Shown: positions 23,531-34,960 of the stretch, piece by piece
Position numbering within the stretch: position 1 is the stretch's first letter
Layout: each line of letters begins with the position of its first letter
Source of the DNA: Latrodectus hesperus
Lineage: Eukaryota; Arthropoda; Arachnida; Araneae; Theridiidae
Direction of reading: 5' to 3'
DNA: 64,000 nt
Assembly: GCA_037975125.1 (NCBI GenBank)
Contig: CM075852.1
Location: 17,276,599 to 17,340,598, forward strand
Translations under genes and position numbers: made by a program
The notes under the pieces: model-generated
Database searches by the model: none
What the model saw: the letters and a program-made list of their open reading frames with translations, nothing else
What the model was told of the DNA's origin: nothing

Positions 23531-25743
23531 CACTATTAATAAGGATTCTTTATAAATTTAAGAGTTCTGTTTGTTTTCCTTATTTCGATAACCACCAGTA
23601 AATCGTGATTCTTATGCCTGGAATTTCGAGGATTCGATTCATGGGCAAGCCAGAGACTGCTGTGTCCCTTATTAGTGCCTACACTACGTTCTCTGTAGTA
23701 TATAGCTGCAGAAATTGAACATATTTACTTACTTACCTATAACCCCAAGTTTTATATACATTTATTTTTAACGCAAGTAAATATATTTTTAGAGATGTTT
23801 CTAGTAAACTAATCGATATAAAAATAAAAATATATTTTAAATTTGGAATACATCAATTAGTTTTTCAAATTGTTTCATTGAAGATATAATTGAAATGCTA
23901 TTTTTTCTCACATTTGGAAAAATGTGATCAATCTGCAATATTTTTCGATACATATTTTTAGCGAAAATGTGTTTGCTAGATTACTACGTAATAATGCAAT
24001 AATTTAAATAGGACTGGAATCATTAGTTTTCTCTGCCTCAGTTTTACAATCGATGTATAGAAAAATATGACTTTTTGTGCAATAAAATCTGAAATTATTT
24101 TTCTTAGCCAAAAAAAAAACCTGCTTACAGATTTTAATTATTTTTTACGCTAAGTGATTAATATAGCATATATAATACAAAGTACTAAACATAAGTGTGC
24201 TATATTTGAAATTTAAAATTGGAAAAATAAAATACACGGAAATAATGTAAAATTCTGTTTTTTATTTACTATTTTCTTTTAAATAATTTAGCTTCCAAAG
24301 TAAACAATCTAAAAAAAAATTTGAATGATTGAATAAATACAATACCAAAATAAATTGTAAATTTAATATCCATTTATCTTCAACTCCATGTACAGAATTT
24401 TGCACATAAAAATTTAAATGACCCAAGAAATGTTGAGATTGTACAACAGTGCGATATAAAATGAACCCGGAAATAGAAACTATTTTTATCCTCTCTTGTA
24501 TCTGCTTATCTACTTAAGGCCAAAATTCAGATGAGTACCAGAGATATTACTTTCAAACTGCAGTACATAAGTGCTACGTAATTTTTTAATAAAGAGGTTA
24601 AAAATTTAATATAAGCAATTTATTTTCAAATATTAATTTTGAATTCAAATAAATGCATTTTTATATAAAGTAAGTATAAAAATTAACTTTTCTTGTAAGT
24701 GCATTTTCTTTCCTTCTCTCTTATTTCCTTTTATTTATTTATTTATTTTACTAAATTATCGAGTATTTTCGATTTTTAATGTAAATTTAAATGATTTTTC
24801 ATAGTTTATTCATTTATTTCAGTACGTATTTTCCAGGTTTGTAATTTTTTGAAACTTCACAAAAAATTCGTATTCAAAAAATAGTGAACTGTTTTCCTTA
24901 ATAGTAAAGACTCAAAATGAAAATGATGTCAGTCTTTCAAATTAAAATATAATATAAAAACGGATCTCTTTTTTGATATTGAACAAAACTGAATGTTCTC
25001 AGCTGACCAGGAAGCAAATTCATTTCACAAAGTTTAGACTTTGAATATGTCCTTACAAAATATCAAACGTACTACAAAAATCACATGTAATTCTGATGTC
25101 AGCACAACTATGAACAGCAAAAAGGGAGTCGAAATACTTACTGTTCAAGGACACATCTTGAATGGTTTCTGCTTAAAATACAAATTTCTATTTATAGATT
25201 TTGTATTTAGTTAAATATACATTTATTTATGCTACAAGATGCTAAAACTAAAAGCTTGTAGAAAAGCAAGATGCTAAAACTAAAAGCTTGTAGAAAAAAC
25301 GAGTGACAAACCTTCAAGTAAAATTAAACCTTTTCTTGTAAAATTTTAATTGATGATATATAAACTAATAATTGGAGCTTGAGTAACCGCTACTTAGAGC
25401 TTTTTACGACTTCCTGAACTGCAGTTTAACAGCATACTTCTTAAGCGTAACCTATCAGAGATAAACGGAAGGTATGGATTTCAAGGAAACGCTTATTGAA
25501 TAGAAAACTGTTTATGAATATTTAAGTATATGATAATGAAGATATGGAAATAAATTTCAATTTCATAGTTTTATTTTTTCATGAAAATCTTTAAGGCTGC
25601 GTTGTATCTTTCTATATGTGCACTTACATCTTATAATGATAATGTAAAAAAAATTCTAAGTTAAAAGACTTAAGAAATTGCATAAAAAATAGATATTAAA
25701 TAATCGAGAACGAACTATAAAAAATTTAAAAAATACACTTACC
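23531..25743. other. AT-rich intergenic DNA downstream of the MATH-BTB gene
   Basis: Mostly featureless. A degenerate B-box-like GGATTCGATTC near 23630 could mark an old SINE head. A 32-bp segment around CTAAAACTAAAAGCTTG is tandemly duplicated at about 25235-25300. If the MATH-BTB transcript is spliced after its stop codon, a 3' untranslated exon would lie here. Confidence 0.4.
25733..25743 (-). promoter_or_regulatory. Consensus splice donor just after the MATH-BTB stop
   Basis: On the - strand the stop codon TGA is followed by G|GTAAGTG, an almost perfect 5' splice site one base downstream of the stop. It may be used for a 3' untranslated intron, or may be a coincidence. Confidence 0.4.
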
Positions 25744-27189
25744 TCAATCTTCATTAAGAGCCACTTTAATATTTTTAGAGATAACACTCAACATTTCACC
25801 TGCCACATTTGCATTTGTTTCCAACAGCTGTTTCCAGCCGTCTGAAGTTAAGACTTTACTTGCATGTTCTTTCATGTACTCCATGACTGAAGTTTTCAAT
25901 TCTAAGTAAGAGATCATATCAGCAACAGAAAGAACTTCACAGACATTCTCATCAGTGAGAGAAACTAACAAGTAATTGGAGCAAACTTCTTTCAAGGAAG
26001 GTATCTGATATTTAGCAGCCGCCACTAGTAGCTTCAAGGCATTCTCGTAGTTGAGATTATCGATGACCGTTGCGTACATATACTTGAGCAGCGAATTCAG
26101 AGTATTGGCATCCATGTCTGTGATTTTCACGATCCCAGATTGATTTTCAATTGTTTCTCCACTAAACATGGCAAAGAAAGCAGGGGAACGAGAAGCGAGG
26201 ATATCTTTGTGGGCAGGGAAGGAATCACTTCCAATTTGCAGTTTCACGTCTGCATGCATACTGTTCTCAAACATTCGAAGTTGGTCTCTTCTCAGAATGT
26301 CAGTGGGTTTTCTTCCGCCTGTGGAACTGTGTTCGTCAATCATAGTTGAAGTTAAGATAACTCCATCAATGGTAAAATTTTTAACAGAATACCATTTGTC
26401 ACATGATCTCTGCATGTAAGTCAAGTCAAAATCAAAAATATCATTCTCACTGAAAGGATTTAGAAGCATTTCGCACGTTTCTTCATGTTTTTCTAAAGAA
26501 CCTTGACACTTCACTGAAACAGCACACTGTGTATAGCACTTGATCGAACTACTGGAATCAGATTTGCGGATTGTTATCGAGACAAACCTATGAAGTTTAA
26601 CGTCTTCATAGGTTCTCGTAATTGTGAAAAAAACTTCATACTGTATATCCCGTTTTACAGAGAGTAATTTCGTTTCTGATAAGCTTTGAGGACACCACTG
26701 AAATATATTTGCCTCAGTTCGAACTCCACTGCTTAGAGAAATAGGGTTTTCAACACAAAAGATTCCTTTCATTTGGCATTTTATGATAATAAGTTCTTCT
26801 GATTCTAGTGAATCCTTTGGAAATGTTATCTCACCAAAAAAGTGTGAAGATCTTTCCGTTCCAAATTGATATACCATAGAACTCTCTTCCATATTTATTG
26901 AAACACACTTGTTAACAGAAGAGGCTTTTAACTGGCATCGAATTCGAATTTCATCCGTTTCATTTTCCAAATGCCTTACAAGATAACACGATAATTTGCG
27001 TGTTCTATCTCTACAGTCAGATTTGTCTTCAATAGTTAAATACCATGATGTTTGTTCTAAATTCTCTGCCTTGAATAAGGGACTTGTAAGTTCCTTTTCG
27101 TCTAACAAATTAAATATTTGATTGAAAATTATGTTTTCAATTTGCCAGGTAAAAGTATATTGATTTTTATTTTCGCAAATTACATCCAT
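25744..27189 (-). CDS. MATH and BTB/POZ protein (TDPOZ / speckle-type POZ-like)
   Basis: A single uninterrupted exon encodes 481 residues. The first in-frame ATG on the - strand is at 27187-27189. Residues about 10-145 look like a MATH (TRAF-like) domain, opening with YTFTWQIENI; residues about 160-300 may be a second, divergent MATH-like beta sandwich. A BTB domain fills about 310-410 (HADVKLQIGSDSFPAHKDIL, then SPAFFAMFSG), followed by a helical BACK-like extension to the end. MATH-BTB proteins are Cullin-3 ligase adaptors: MATH binds the substrate, BTB dimerises and binds Cul3. Single-exon TDPOZ genes are strongly expanded in spiders. With one MATH domain such proteins are usually near 350-370 aa, so the extra 110 residues fit a duplicated MATH region. 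The frame is clean and looks functional. No close TATA box is evident. Confidence 0.9.
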   Translation of the reverse strand: MDVICENKNQYTFTWQIENIIFNQIFNLLDEKELTSPLFKAENLEQTSWYLTIEDKSDCRDRTRKLSCYLVRHLENETDEIRIRCQLKASSVNKCVSINMEESSMVYQFGTERSSHFFGEITFPKDSLESEELIIIKCQMKGIFCVENPISLSSGVRTEANIFQWCPQSLSETKLLSVKRDIQYEVFFTITRTYEDVKLHRFVSITIRKSDSSSSIKCYTQCAVSVKCQGSLEKHEETCEMLLNPFSENDIFDFDLTYMQRSCDKWYSVKNFTIDGVILTSTMIDEHSSTGGRKPTDILRRDQLRMFENSMHADVKLQIGSDSFPAHKDILASRSPAFFAMFSGETIENQSGIVKITDMDANTLNSLLKYMYATVIDNLNYENALKLLVAAAKYQIPSLKEVCSNYLLVSLTDENVCEVLSVADMISYLELKTSVMEYMKEHASKVLTSDGWKQLLETNANVAGEMLSVISKNIKVALNED

Positions 27190-27585
27190 TTTCAATAAGC
27201 TTACTCTCTAACAGTGAAATGCTATTAAGAAATAGGAACTATCGAATAAGCTGACCGCAGTATCAAGTTCTGTCCAACTAACTGAAATCGAAATTTCCCG
27301 TCTTCTGATGAAATTATCAAAAAGACAATCCCGTAATATAAATAGCCAAAGAGAGATAAATCAGTAGCATTGAATAAATTTTTATCACTGAATCGTTATT
27401 AATCGAAAGACGTTTTAATTTTTTTCTAAATTTTTAATTCGAATTTTTAGTTTAAAGTTTCTACTCAAATCATTTATTTGAATTACATGAGTATAACACA
27501 TCTATTTACATTAAAAACCATATAAATTAAAGATTTATTACAAGATTATCAAACTTGGCTACGGAGCATCCTAGTTGGCGCGTTC

Positions 27586-29120
27586 TGTAATCATGCAATC
27601 TACGGCAACCTTTTTCTTGTAAGTCGATGTTGTACTCTTTCGCAAAACCAAGTTGCCAAAATGCGCAGCAAAATAAACGCTTTATTTACAATTGTTTGGT
27701 ATTTAATGAACTCAACCTCCGCACATTTTGGTCCATAGCGACTCAGAGGTGAACCAGATCCTATGGAATAAACAATTTTATACTTTATGATTGAATTTAA
27801 AATAATAAATTCAGATCGCTAGGATGACAGAGATACTGCCAAATCGGAAGCGCGGTGGCATCAAAAGCCAACTGAGAAAAATAAATGTTGTCACAGAGAG
27901 AAGAGCAAAATGATATGGACATTTATGAGCTTCAGGCTCTATTGGAGATCTTACTCTCTATACAACAGAGATTAGGAAGCGTTTAAAGAAAAGTACTATA
28001 AAATTCTTAAGGAAGAAGAATTCCAATAGGTCGACGACTCTCTCTTACCGAAGTTGACGATGCTATTCAAATATTAGAAGTAAGCCTCAAAATCTCAATT
28101 AATAAATAAAAAATTATAAATATTGATTACGTTCAAAACAAAGATATTGAATGTATTATCAGTGATCAACCTAAAAAATGTTTTTATAATGCTTCCGAAA
28201 ATCCAACTTCCATTTTCCAGCAAAAAATATGAGGATTGGAACTTATTCAAAACTCAGTTTAATAGCTTAATTAGTGAAAATTGTGAACTTACTGAATATG
28301 AAAAATTACATTATTTACGTGGATCACTTAAGGGAGAAACTAAAGGCATGGAAACTGCTGACGATAACTTTTCATCTCTCTTTAAAGCTTTAGAACAACG
28401 ATATGAAAACAAAAGATTAATTGTTAACTGTTATATCAAAAACATTATAAAACTTCATCCTTTAAAACATGAATCAGGTAAAGATTTACGCAATATTGTA
28501 GATACTATTTTGAAAAATCTTAAGTTTCGGAAGAGATAAATTATCTGATGCTTTGTTATTAAATATTGTACTTGATAAATTATATAGAGAATCTCGCAAA
28601 CAATTTTAATTAACATTGAAAGATAACAATGTACCTGAATTCGATACAAACATCCATGATTCCCTGGAATTCTTAGAAAGAAGGTGTCAAATTTTAAATA
28701 ATATTTAAACAAACATTACCTCTAAATTTAATGCCGACAAATCAATCTTTTTTTGTTAACTCTGACATATCTCCTAAATTGTGTGCATTGCTTGTAAAAC
28801 ACAAACACATGCGCTGTACCACTCTAATGTATTTAAAAAAACGAAATTATCGGAAAGATAAGATTTGGTTTTTAAAAAAATCGGCTTTGTAAAAATTGCT
28901 TAAGTGGATTTCATTCAATAGCAAGATGTAACTCTAAAAGTTCTTGTTTCGTTTTTAAAAGGAAATTAGATCATCTCCTTCATAAACATTCAACATCGCC
29001 AATGACAAATAGTCACGAAGAGAATGAACCTGTACTCTTGACACCTACGCAATATCAAGAACGAAATAAACAAATTAACAGTTCAGAATCCATCGATATG
29101 CAAGTGGACGAAAACCCTCG
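27586..29120 (+). mobile_element. BEL/Pao-type LTR retroelement, 5' part, decayed
   Basis: A possible LTR runs from TGTAATC (27586) to CCGCACA (27725), with AATAAA inside near 27669. A primer-binding-like segment beginning TTTTGGTCC follows at 27726. Gag coding follows in pieces. No protease, reverse transcriptase or 3' LTR was found; the element stops at a SINE insertion. The LTR limits are tentative; the gag homology is firmer. Confidence 0.6.
27822..29080 (+). pseudogene. BEL/Pao gag, broken
   Basis: An ATG at 27822 opens a short basic, Gln/Arg-rich N-terminal frame (RKRGGIKSQL) that stops. The main body, 28187-28539, has the conserved DUF1759-like core of BEL/Pao gag: LPKIQLPFSS, YEDWNLFKTQF, EKLHYLRGSLKGE and LFKALEQRYEN. 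It breaks near 28530; after a frame change DALLLNIVLDKLYRES and SLEFLERRCQ follow, and near 28900-28995 a degenerate zinc-knuckle region (NCLSGFHSIARCNSKSSC, then LLHKHS). Several stops and frameshifts mean it is inactive. This is an old copy of an arthropod retroelement. Confidence 0.7.
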
Positions 29121-29268
29121 ACTTACGTTTTTCTGCACACGAGGGAACTACAGACCGGACACAGTTCGGATTCCGAGCCACCACAGCATGTGCACCCAAG
29201 GTGGGATTCGAACCCACAAACTGATTTAAGAAGGCGAAGCGCTTACCATTCGACTGCATTCAACAACC
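29120..29268 (-). repeat. SINE (AAACC-tail family) inserted in the BEL/Pao relic
   Basis: On the - strand the tRNA-like head carries the B box GTGGGTTCGAATCCCACCTT and is followed by the family body (GTGGCTCGGAATCC, then CTGTAGTTCCC and TCGTGTGCA). The 3' tail is lost or truncated. Confidence 0.7.
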
Positions 29269-29269
29269 A

Positions 29270-31330
29270 CTGCAATAATACATGTCACAGACGCTTAAAA
29301 TGAAATAGAATATGGTGACATTTTACTGTGCAGAAATTGTAATTTTGAAAGTTGCGTTAGATAAGTATAAAAACATAAAAAAATATAAAAAAATCTCATT
29401 TTTTTTAATTTTTACTGAAGTGATCTTACAAATTCAATTTCGCGTTATGTGATTTTGTTTCATTTTAAAGGTGTGTATTTTGTGCTATTATAATTGTATT
29501 TATACTCTATATATATTTAAAAAAGTTTTTCTAAAAACAGTTATGTTATTATACCATTCAAAAGTTATTATGCATTTAATGTAATATTATATTTTGTACT
29601 GTATGTATCGATATATAAATACTGTGATATGCCTTATTCTTGAATGCAGTTTAAAACTAAGCTTCAATTCTGTTCATGCTCGTTACGAGGCTTTGTTTAC
29701 CTTTGCTTCTTTAATCCGCGTGCAATGAACTCATTAAATTCATCATAATTCATCTAATCATGAATTCATCAAATTTTTTCCATTAAAAACGCAATATATG
29801 TATCAAAACTTAACAAACTGTTCTAAATATTATCGCATTTTTTGTTTAATAACTCACTTTTTCCCATGTTGTTTAAGGTCGATTGGATTCATCCTTTAAT
29901 GGTTGTAATTAATTTTATTTTTTATAAATATATTTGGTATTTATTTTTAGTTTTTAATTTATCTTAAAAGTTTAAAATGTGCGTAATGCTTGTTATGCAC
30001 ATTATATTGCAATCACAATAAAAAATAACCAATTGATGAGAGCATCCATGTGAAGTGCACAAATGTAACAAAGAATTGCACAAAATTGTAACTTATTTAA
30101 CAAGAAGGAAATTTATAATTGTTTCATGATTCTATATTTTACTTTATTTAGCTTCAGAAGGTGACATATATGTATTCTAAAATTATCTTTAATATTTTTT
30201 GTATTGAAATTTATTTTCTCTCATTTTGACCTCTATCTTGCCCTTTAATCGTAATCATAAAAACTGATATTTCAGTGCTGCCATCTATATTTGCATAGCA
30301 GCATTATTTTCTTCCTTATAAACATTTTAAAATAATAACTGCACTTTAGCTAAATAGAACCAGGTGTCTTCAAGCCTAAAAAAAGGATAATTGTTATAAA
30401 GAAAAATGAATTTTAAAGTATGTAATACAATATATTAGTGAGATATTCCAGAAAGTTGCTCTTAATAAATTTTTATATATTTAATTTGACATTGCTGAAA
30501 TAAAACTACCTTTAATTTTAGGAAGATTTCTAAGTTAGTTTGATTTAAATTTTGGAAGAAAATGCTTCAAATAATAATTTTTTGATATCAAATTTTCACT
30601 TATGACGAAATTATAGTTACGATCTAAATAATAATAGATTTTTTTATATTATAATTGCATTTACGTATGCAATAACTTAAATTTATCAATCCTTTAGCTG
30701 TTAAAAGCTGCTTCTGTAAACCATTTGAAAAATATTAATAATGTATCATTTTTTATTACTTTGCGATATCTATATGATATGTTACTTATTGGTCATATCA
30801 CTCATGGCCTAATGCAAGAACCTTTATTTAAGTATTTAATTCAGAGGAATAATTAATTTTTCTTACATAGTGTTTTTGCAACAATATCTGTAAAATAATT
30901 TGGTGATGTACTTTTATTTCAAGGTTCGTACAACTCATAGCTCCTGAAATCCGAAAATTTTCAAGTGCCCTTGAAACTTCTAGAATTTTACTCCATTTTC
31001 GTATGGAATAAAGTACAACCATTCCTGCACTGTACTTGATAAATAAGTCATAGGCGCAGTAATTATCCAGTATCATATGATACGGAAATTTATTTTGTCA
31101 CTCTTATGGAAAGAAATAGAAAAACTCCCAAGTCTCAATTGGAAAAATGTGCATGCAAAGAATAAAAATTGAAGCAATCATTTTCCTTGATTAAACATCA
31201 GATGGAATTGAGCCACAACTGTTTCACACCGAAGAACATAGTAAAATCTTAAAAATCCTCCTTAGACACCGCATAAAATATAGCCTTTAAAGCTGTTGAA
31301 AGGCTCAGGGCACGACATTCCCAATTGGAG
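29270..31330. other. AT-rich intergenic DNA
   Basis: No supported feature. An 82-codon frame on the - strand (30828-31076) has no recognisable motif. Simple A/T tracts dominate. Confidence 0.45.
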
Positions 31331-31332
31331 GC

Positions 31333-32165
31333 CTCTTCTATGGGTCCTCCTCAGTTCTCAGCAACAATAAATGAAGAAAAACATACGTAATTAAAAATCC
31401 AAAGAGAGAGAGAGAGACTTCTATGGGTCCTCCTCAGTTCTCAGCAACAATAAATGAAGGAAAACATACGTAATTAAAAATCTAAAAAGAGAGAGAGAGA
31501 GGAGACTTCTATGGGTCCTCCTCAGTTCTCAGCAACAATAAATGAAGGAAAACATACGTAATTAAAAATCCAAAGAGAGAGAGAGACTTCTATGGGTCCT
31601 CCTCAGTTCTCAGCAACAATAAATGAAGAAAAACATACGTAATTAAAAATCCAAAAGAGAGAGAGAGACTTCTATGGGTACTCCTCAGTTCTCAGCAACA
31701 ATAAATGAAGGAAAACATACGTAATTAAAAATCTAAAAAGAGAGAGAGAGAGACTTCTATGGGTCCTCCTCAGTTCTCAGCAACAATAAATGAAGAAAAA
31801 CATACGTAATTAAAAATCCAAAGAGAGAGAGAGAGACTTCTATGGGTCCTCCTCAGTTCTCAGCAACAATAAATGAAGGAAAACATACGTAATTAAAAAT
31901 CTAAAAAGAGAGAGAGAGAGAGACTTCTATGGGTCCTCCTCAGTTCTCAGCAACAATAAATGAAGAAAAACATACGTAATTAAAAATCCAAAGAGAGAGA
32001 GAGAGACTTCTATGGGTCCTCCTCAGTTCTCAGCAACAATAAATGAAGAAAAACATACGTAATTAAAAATCCAAAGAGAGAGAGAGAGACTTCTATGGGT
32101 ACTCCTCAGTTCTCAGCAACAATAAATGAAGAAAAACATACGTAATTAAAAATCCAAAGAGAGAG
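31333..32165. repeat. Minisatellite, about ten copies of an ~84-bp unit
   Basis: Each unit begins CTTCTATGGGT(C/A)CTCCTCAG, continues through TCAGCAACAATAAATGAAG and CATACGTAATTAAAAATC, and ends in a variable (AG)n run of 4-8 repeats. Units fall into two versions (GAAGAAAAAC with AATCCAAAG versus GAAGGAAAAC with AATCTAAAAAG) that partly alternate. Two units carry GGGTACTCC in place of GGGTCCTCC. Confidence 0.95.
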
Positions 32166-32545
32166 AAAGAGAGAGTCTTTCAGTTTGCGAAAAATCCCTA
32201 TCCTTGCCGACATGAGGGCGGAATTCAGCTAAATTTTCGCAATTACGAAGGCTCAATGCAGCCAATCAGCAGCTATTATTTTTGTAAACGTGTCCTATTT
32301 TGTGATATGTAAAAATATATACATGTTTCTGACTGGCCAAATTTGTCCATCTTAATTTGCAAACATTTAGCGGAATTCTGACCTAGAAAGCTATAGATTT
32401 TTAAGAAATACTGATTTTTTTCTGTTCATACGATAGATTAATGAAGAAGCTAAAATGAAAATGACGGATTTTACATTGTACTGATATTTTGCTTAAAAAA
32501 GTTTGTTAATGAGGATAAAGTAAAATTAATTTACTCTATTTACAA

Positions 32546-32640
32546 GGCCCTCGCGGTGGATAGCCGGGACAACTGTCCTGTATGCTCTTGGTTTTGTCAG
32601 GATCTGGTTCACACCTGATTTATCACATACTCACTTAGTT
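32546..32640 (+). repeat. Possible SINE head, degenerate
   Basis: GCCCTCGCGGTGGATAGCCG followed by a B-box-like GGATCTGGTTC resembles a tRNA-derived SINE head. No defined tail follows. Confidence 0.35.
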
Positions 32641-33290
32641 TAGACTTTAACTTGAGAAAATGAGTACATAATTTTTGACGACATAAAAAACATTTAAAAA
32701 AATGGTATTTCCGTAAAAATTCATTGATCAAGAAAGTTGGTCAATATATCGTCAAACAATAGAACAAATATCGATAAATTGACACTAAATTGTTTCATAC
32801 TGTTTCTTAGAGCACTTTTAGAGTGAATTATTAAACAGAACGTAGAAAATAATTAAAAAATTTTGGTAGTTTATTTGGAACAAATATAATTAATACAGAT
32901 ATATTTTAATTCGTAGTTTTAACCAAAAAGTTATTTAAATAAAAAAATCTAAAAAATAACTTTATCTTTGTTAACTCTGTATTTTTATTAATAACAAAAT
33001 TCTCAGTGCTATAAAAAGTAAATCTAAGGAACATAATAATATTATAAATATTATGATTAAAAAAATTAAAAAAAGTCTGAATGCAGTTGAAACATTAAAC
33101 TGAAATCTTTCAACAGAGCTTTTTTCAAATGGAGACTTTATTATCGTAATTTTTAAAACAATGACACTGTTTATCAAATTTTAAGATAGTATTTTGCAAT
33201 TTGCATATGTCTATACTGCGGCAACTAATTTTATTTTCTTCAATTTTTTAAGTATCAAGTATTCTTTGTTAAGATAACCGAATTTAAATT
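32641..33290. other. AT-rich intergenic DNA
   Basis: Apart from A/T tracts I see nothing that can be assigned here. Confidence 0.45.
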
Positions 33291-33295
33291 TTGCG

Positions 33296-33715
33296 TTGTT
33301 GTTGTTACTTATCTCAGGTTGTCTAGCTAGGCTAGACAAACCCCATAAAACCAAAAATATCTAAAATGTCTAAAAAATGTGATGGGTCCCGAAGGACATC
33401 GTCTTTTTTAAAATTTAGGCAGGTCAAGATATGTCCAGGGGATGCCATATTGACGGAACACCAAGGACAGTCTGGAAATGTCCTTTGCCCCTGCAGAAAG
33501 GTGATTCCTCTCGTGAGCCCACTCAGATAGCGGGAAAAGACAGTTTGATAAGATCTTGGTCTAAGATTGAAGGTCTCACCCGGTCTTTTGGTGAAGTACC
33601 ATAGATGGTTGGGAGGAAATTTCATAAGCTTATCAGCCACTTCAATTAAATGATCCAGCTTGGTCCTCTTTGCTGGGGTGGATAAACAGTTTATATTGCA
33701 CTGGAGGATCTTGAG
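33296..33715 (-). mobile_element. LINE 3' end (family C), 5'-truncated
   Basis: On the - strand a coding tail (33640 to 33332) is followed by the 3' terminus: a perfect 7-bp hairpin GTCTAGC CTA GCTAGAC (33321-33337), CAACCTGAGATAAGT, then (AAC)n. The coding tail has the Cys/His motif of LINE RNase H C-termini (CPWCSVNMASPGHILTC) after an RYLSGL helix. It abuts a second - strand LINE tail starting at 33725. Confidence 0.7.
33332..33640 (-). pseudogene. LINE ORF2 C-terminus (family C)
   Basis: About 100 residues with the C-terminal zinc-binding pattern C-x2-C-x7-H-x4-C of arthropod LINE ORF2 proteins, ending in FGFMGFV and a stop. The reverse transcriptase and most of RNase H are missing through 5' truncation. 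The fragment has no expected function. Confidence 0.6.
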
Positions 33716-33724
33716 TGAGCCGTA

Positions 33725-34960
33725 ATGCGGGATTCTTCTTCTTCTTAATATTGGGTTTGTATGTCATTGGGCACCTCTGCTTTTATCAGCATTTTGTACC
33801 ATTAACTCCAAACCCAATGTTCCTAGTTCCAGTTGCTCGGGTCACCCACTTTACTAATAAAGTCCGATAACCCTTTAATGGAGTCTAGGTGTAACTCTCT
33901 AGTATGGATGAAGCCTAAAGAAGTTAATCTAGGGAGGGCAAGAGCCTCACATTCGTAAATGACATGCTCTGCCGTTTCCTCTTGCATATGACATTTCCAG
34001 CAGATAAGGTCTTGCTGAACATCTGGTCAGAAAGTCAGTCATGCTAGGAATAGCTTCCTGACTTTCACCAGAAAAGGATGGTTTGGAGGTCATTTCTACC
34101 TCAAGTGAAGGATTCATTGCTGCCCTTTACAAGATTGCCTCTGAGTTCCCTTGTCTTTTTCAGCAAGGTCTACTTTAGAGGCATCACCTGCAAATGCAGA
34201 AAGGTTTGTTACTTCTTGTGTCTTTTCAGCCACAAGATAACAATTAAAAAGCTGAGGTAATATAAGTCCACCCAGCATGGCCTGAGTTACTGGGCAAGGC
34301 AAATTACTCTAGAAGTTCGCCAAGCAACTAGAGGCTCCGTTAAGACACCAATACCGTGGTGCCAATTAGCCCTAGGCACGGATCGCATAACACCAGGGTT
34401 TACGGGAGCTGGTTCGCGGCCTCTGATTCTATATTCAAGGCTATCCTGTCATTCCTACAGGACATTCGGCTGTCCACCACGTGCCGACGCGCCTGGTAGC
34501 TGCTCAAGCCCCAGGTAATGCGGGATTGAAGACTGTAGTTTACTTGACAACCGAGGCCCTCTGCCTAAACCCCAGCAGCGTCCCTGATTTGCCAGTGCGA
34601 TGGGCGATCAATACCATTTGTGGGAGGTTTCATGGCAAAGAGTAAGTGAGCATACACACATTTTCAATGACCCGAAGGCCTGGGGCACCGGAGTATGACT
34701 TATGACTCCTTATGACTTGAAGTATGACTTAGCCCCCACAAGCCAGCCGCCTTACATGGAGAACAGACGCTGTAGAAGCCGCTCACTCTGAGACAGACGC
34801 GGCATGCTAGTTTTGGTCCGCCCCGGGTATTTCATTTTCCGGGTACCACCCATATCTGGGAAACATTCCCCTATCCGCCACCTAGAGAGGTGCCCGATGG
34901 GGGACCAGCAACCACACATGGGTAACTTTTGCTGAAAATTCATAACAAGTGTTGAATTTT
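33725..34960 (-). mobile_element. Internally deleted LINE (family A tail plus GC-rich 5' part)
   Basis: On the - strand the low-coordinate end is the family A 3' terminus: TTGGGTTTG pairing region, CCAATGACATACAAACCC and an (AAG)n tail at 33727-33740. RNase H C-terminal coding with the CHMQEETAEHVIYEC zinc motif runs back to about 34025. Upstream (34050-34302) the reading changes to a frame opening MPCPVTQAMLGGLILPQLF, plausibly ORF1, preceded by about 650 bp of GC-rich DNA (34303-34960). I interpret this as one element with most of ORF1 and ORF2 deleted; two adjacent insertions are the alternative. Confidence 0.5.
34303..34960 (-). repeat. GC-rich retroelement-like segment (putative 5' UTR)
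   Basis: This segment is far richer in G/C than any neighbour and has sharp borders with AT-rich DNA at about 34960. It contains blocks such as TAGGTGGCGGATAGGGG and ACCCGGGGCGGACC on the - strand. Assignment as a LINE 5' UTR is inference. Confidence 0.4.

Noticed and set aside
31333..32165. CRISPR-like array
   Set aside because: The repeats are contiguous ~84-bp units with only (AG)n between them; there are no unique spacers and no cas genes, and the genome is eukaryotic.
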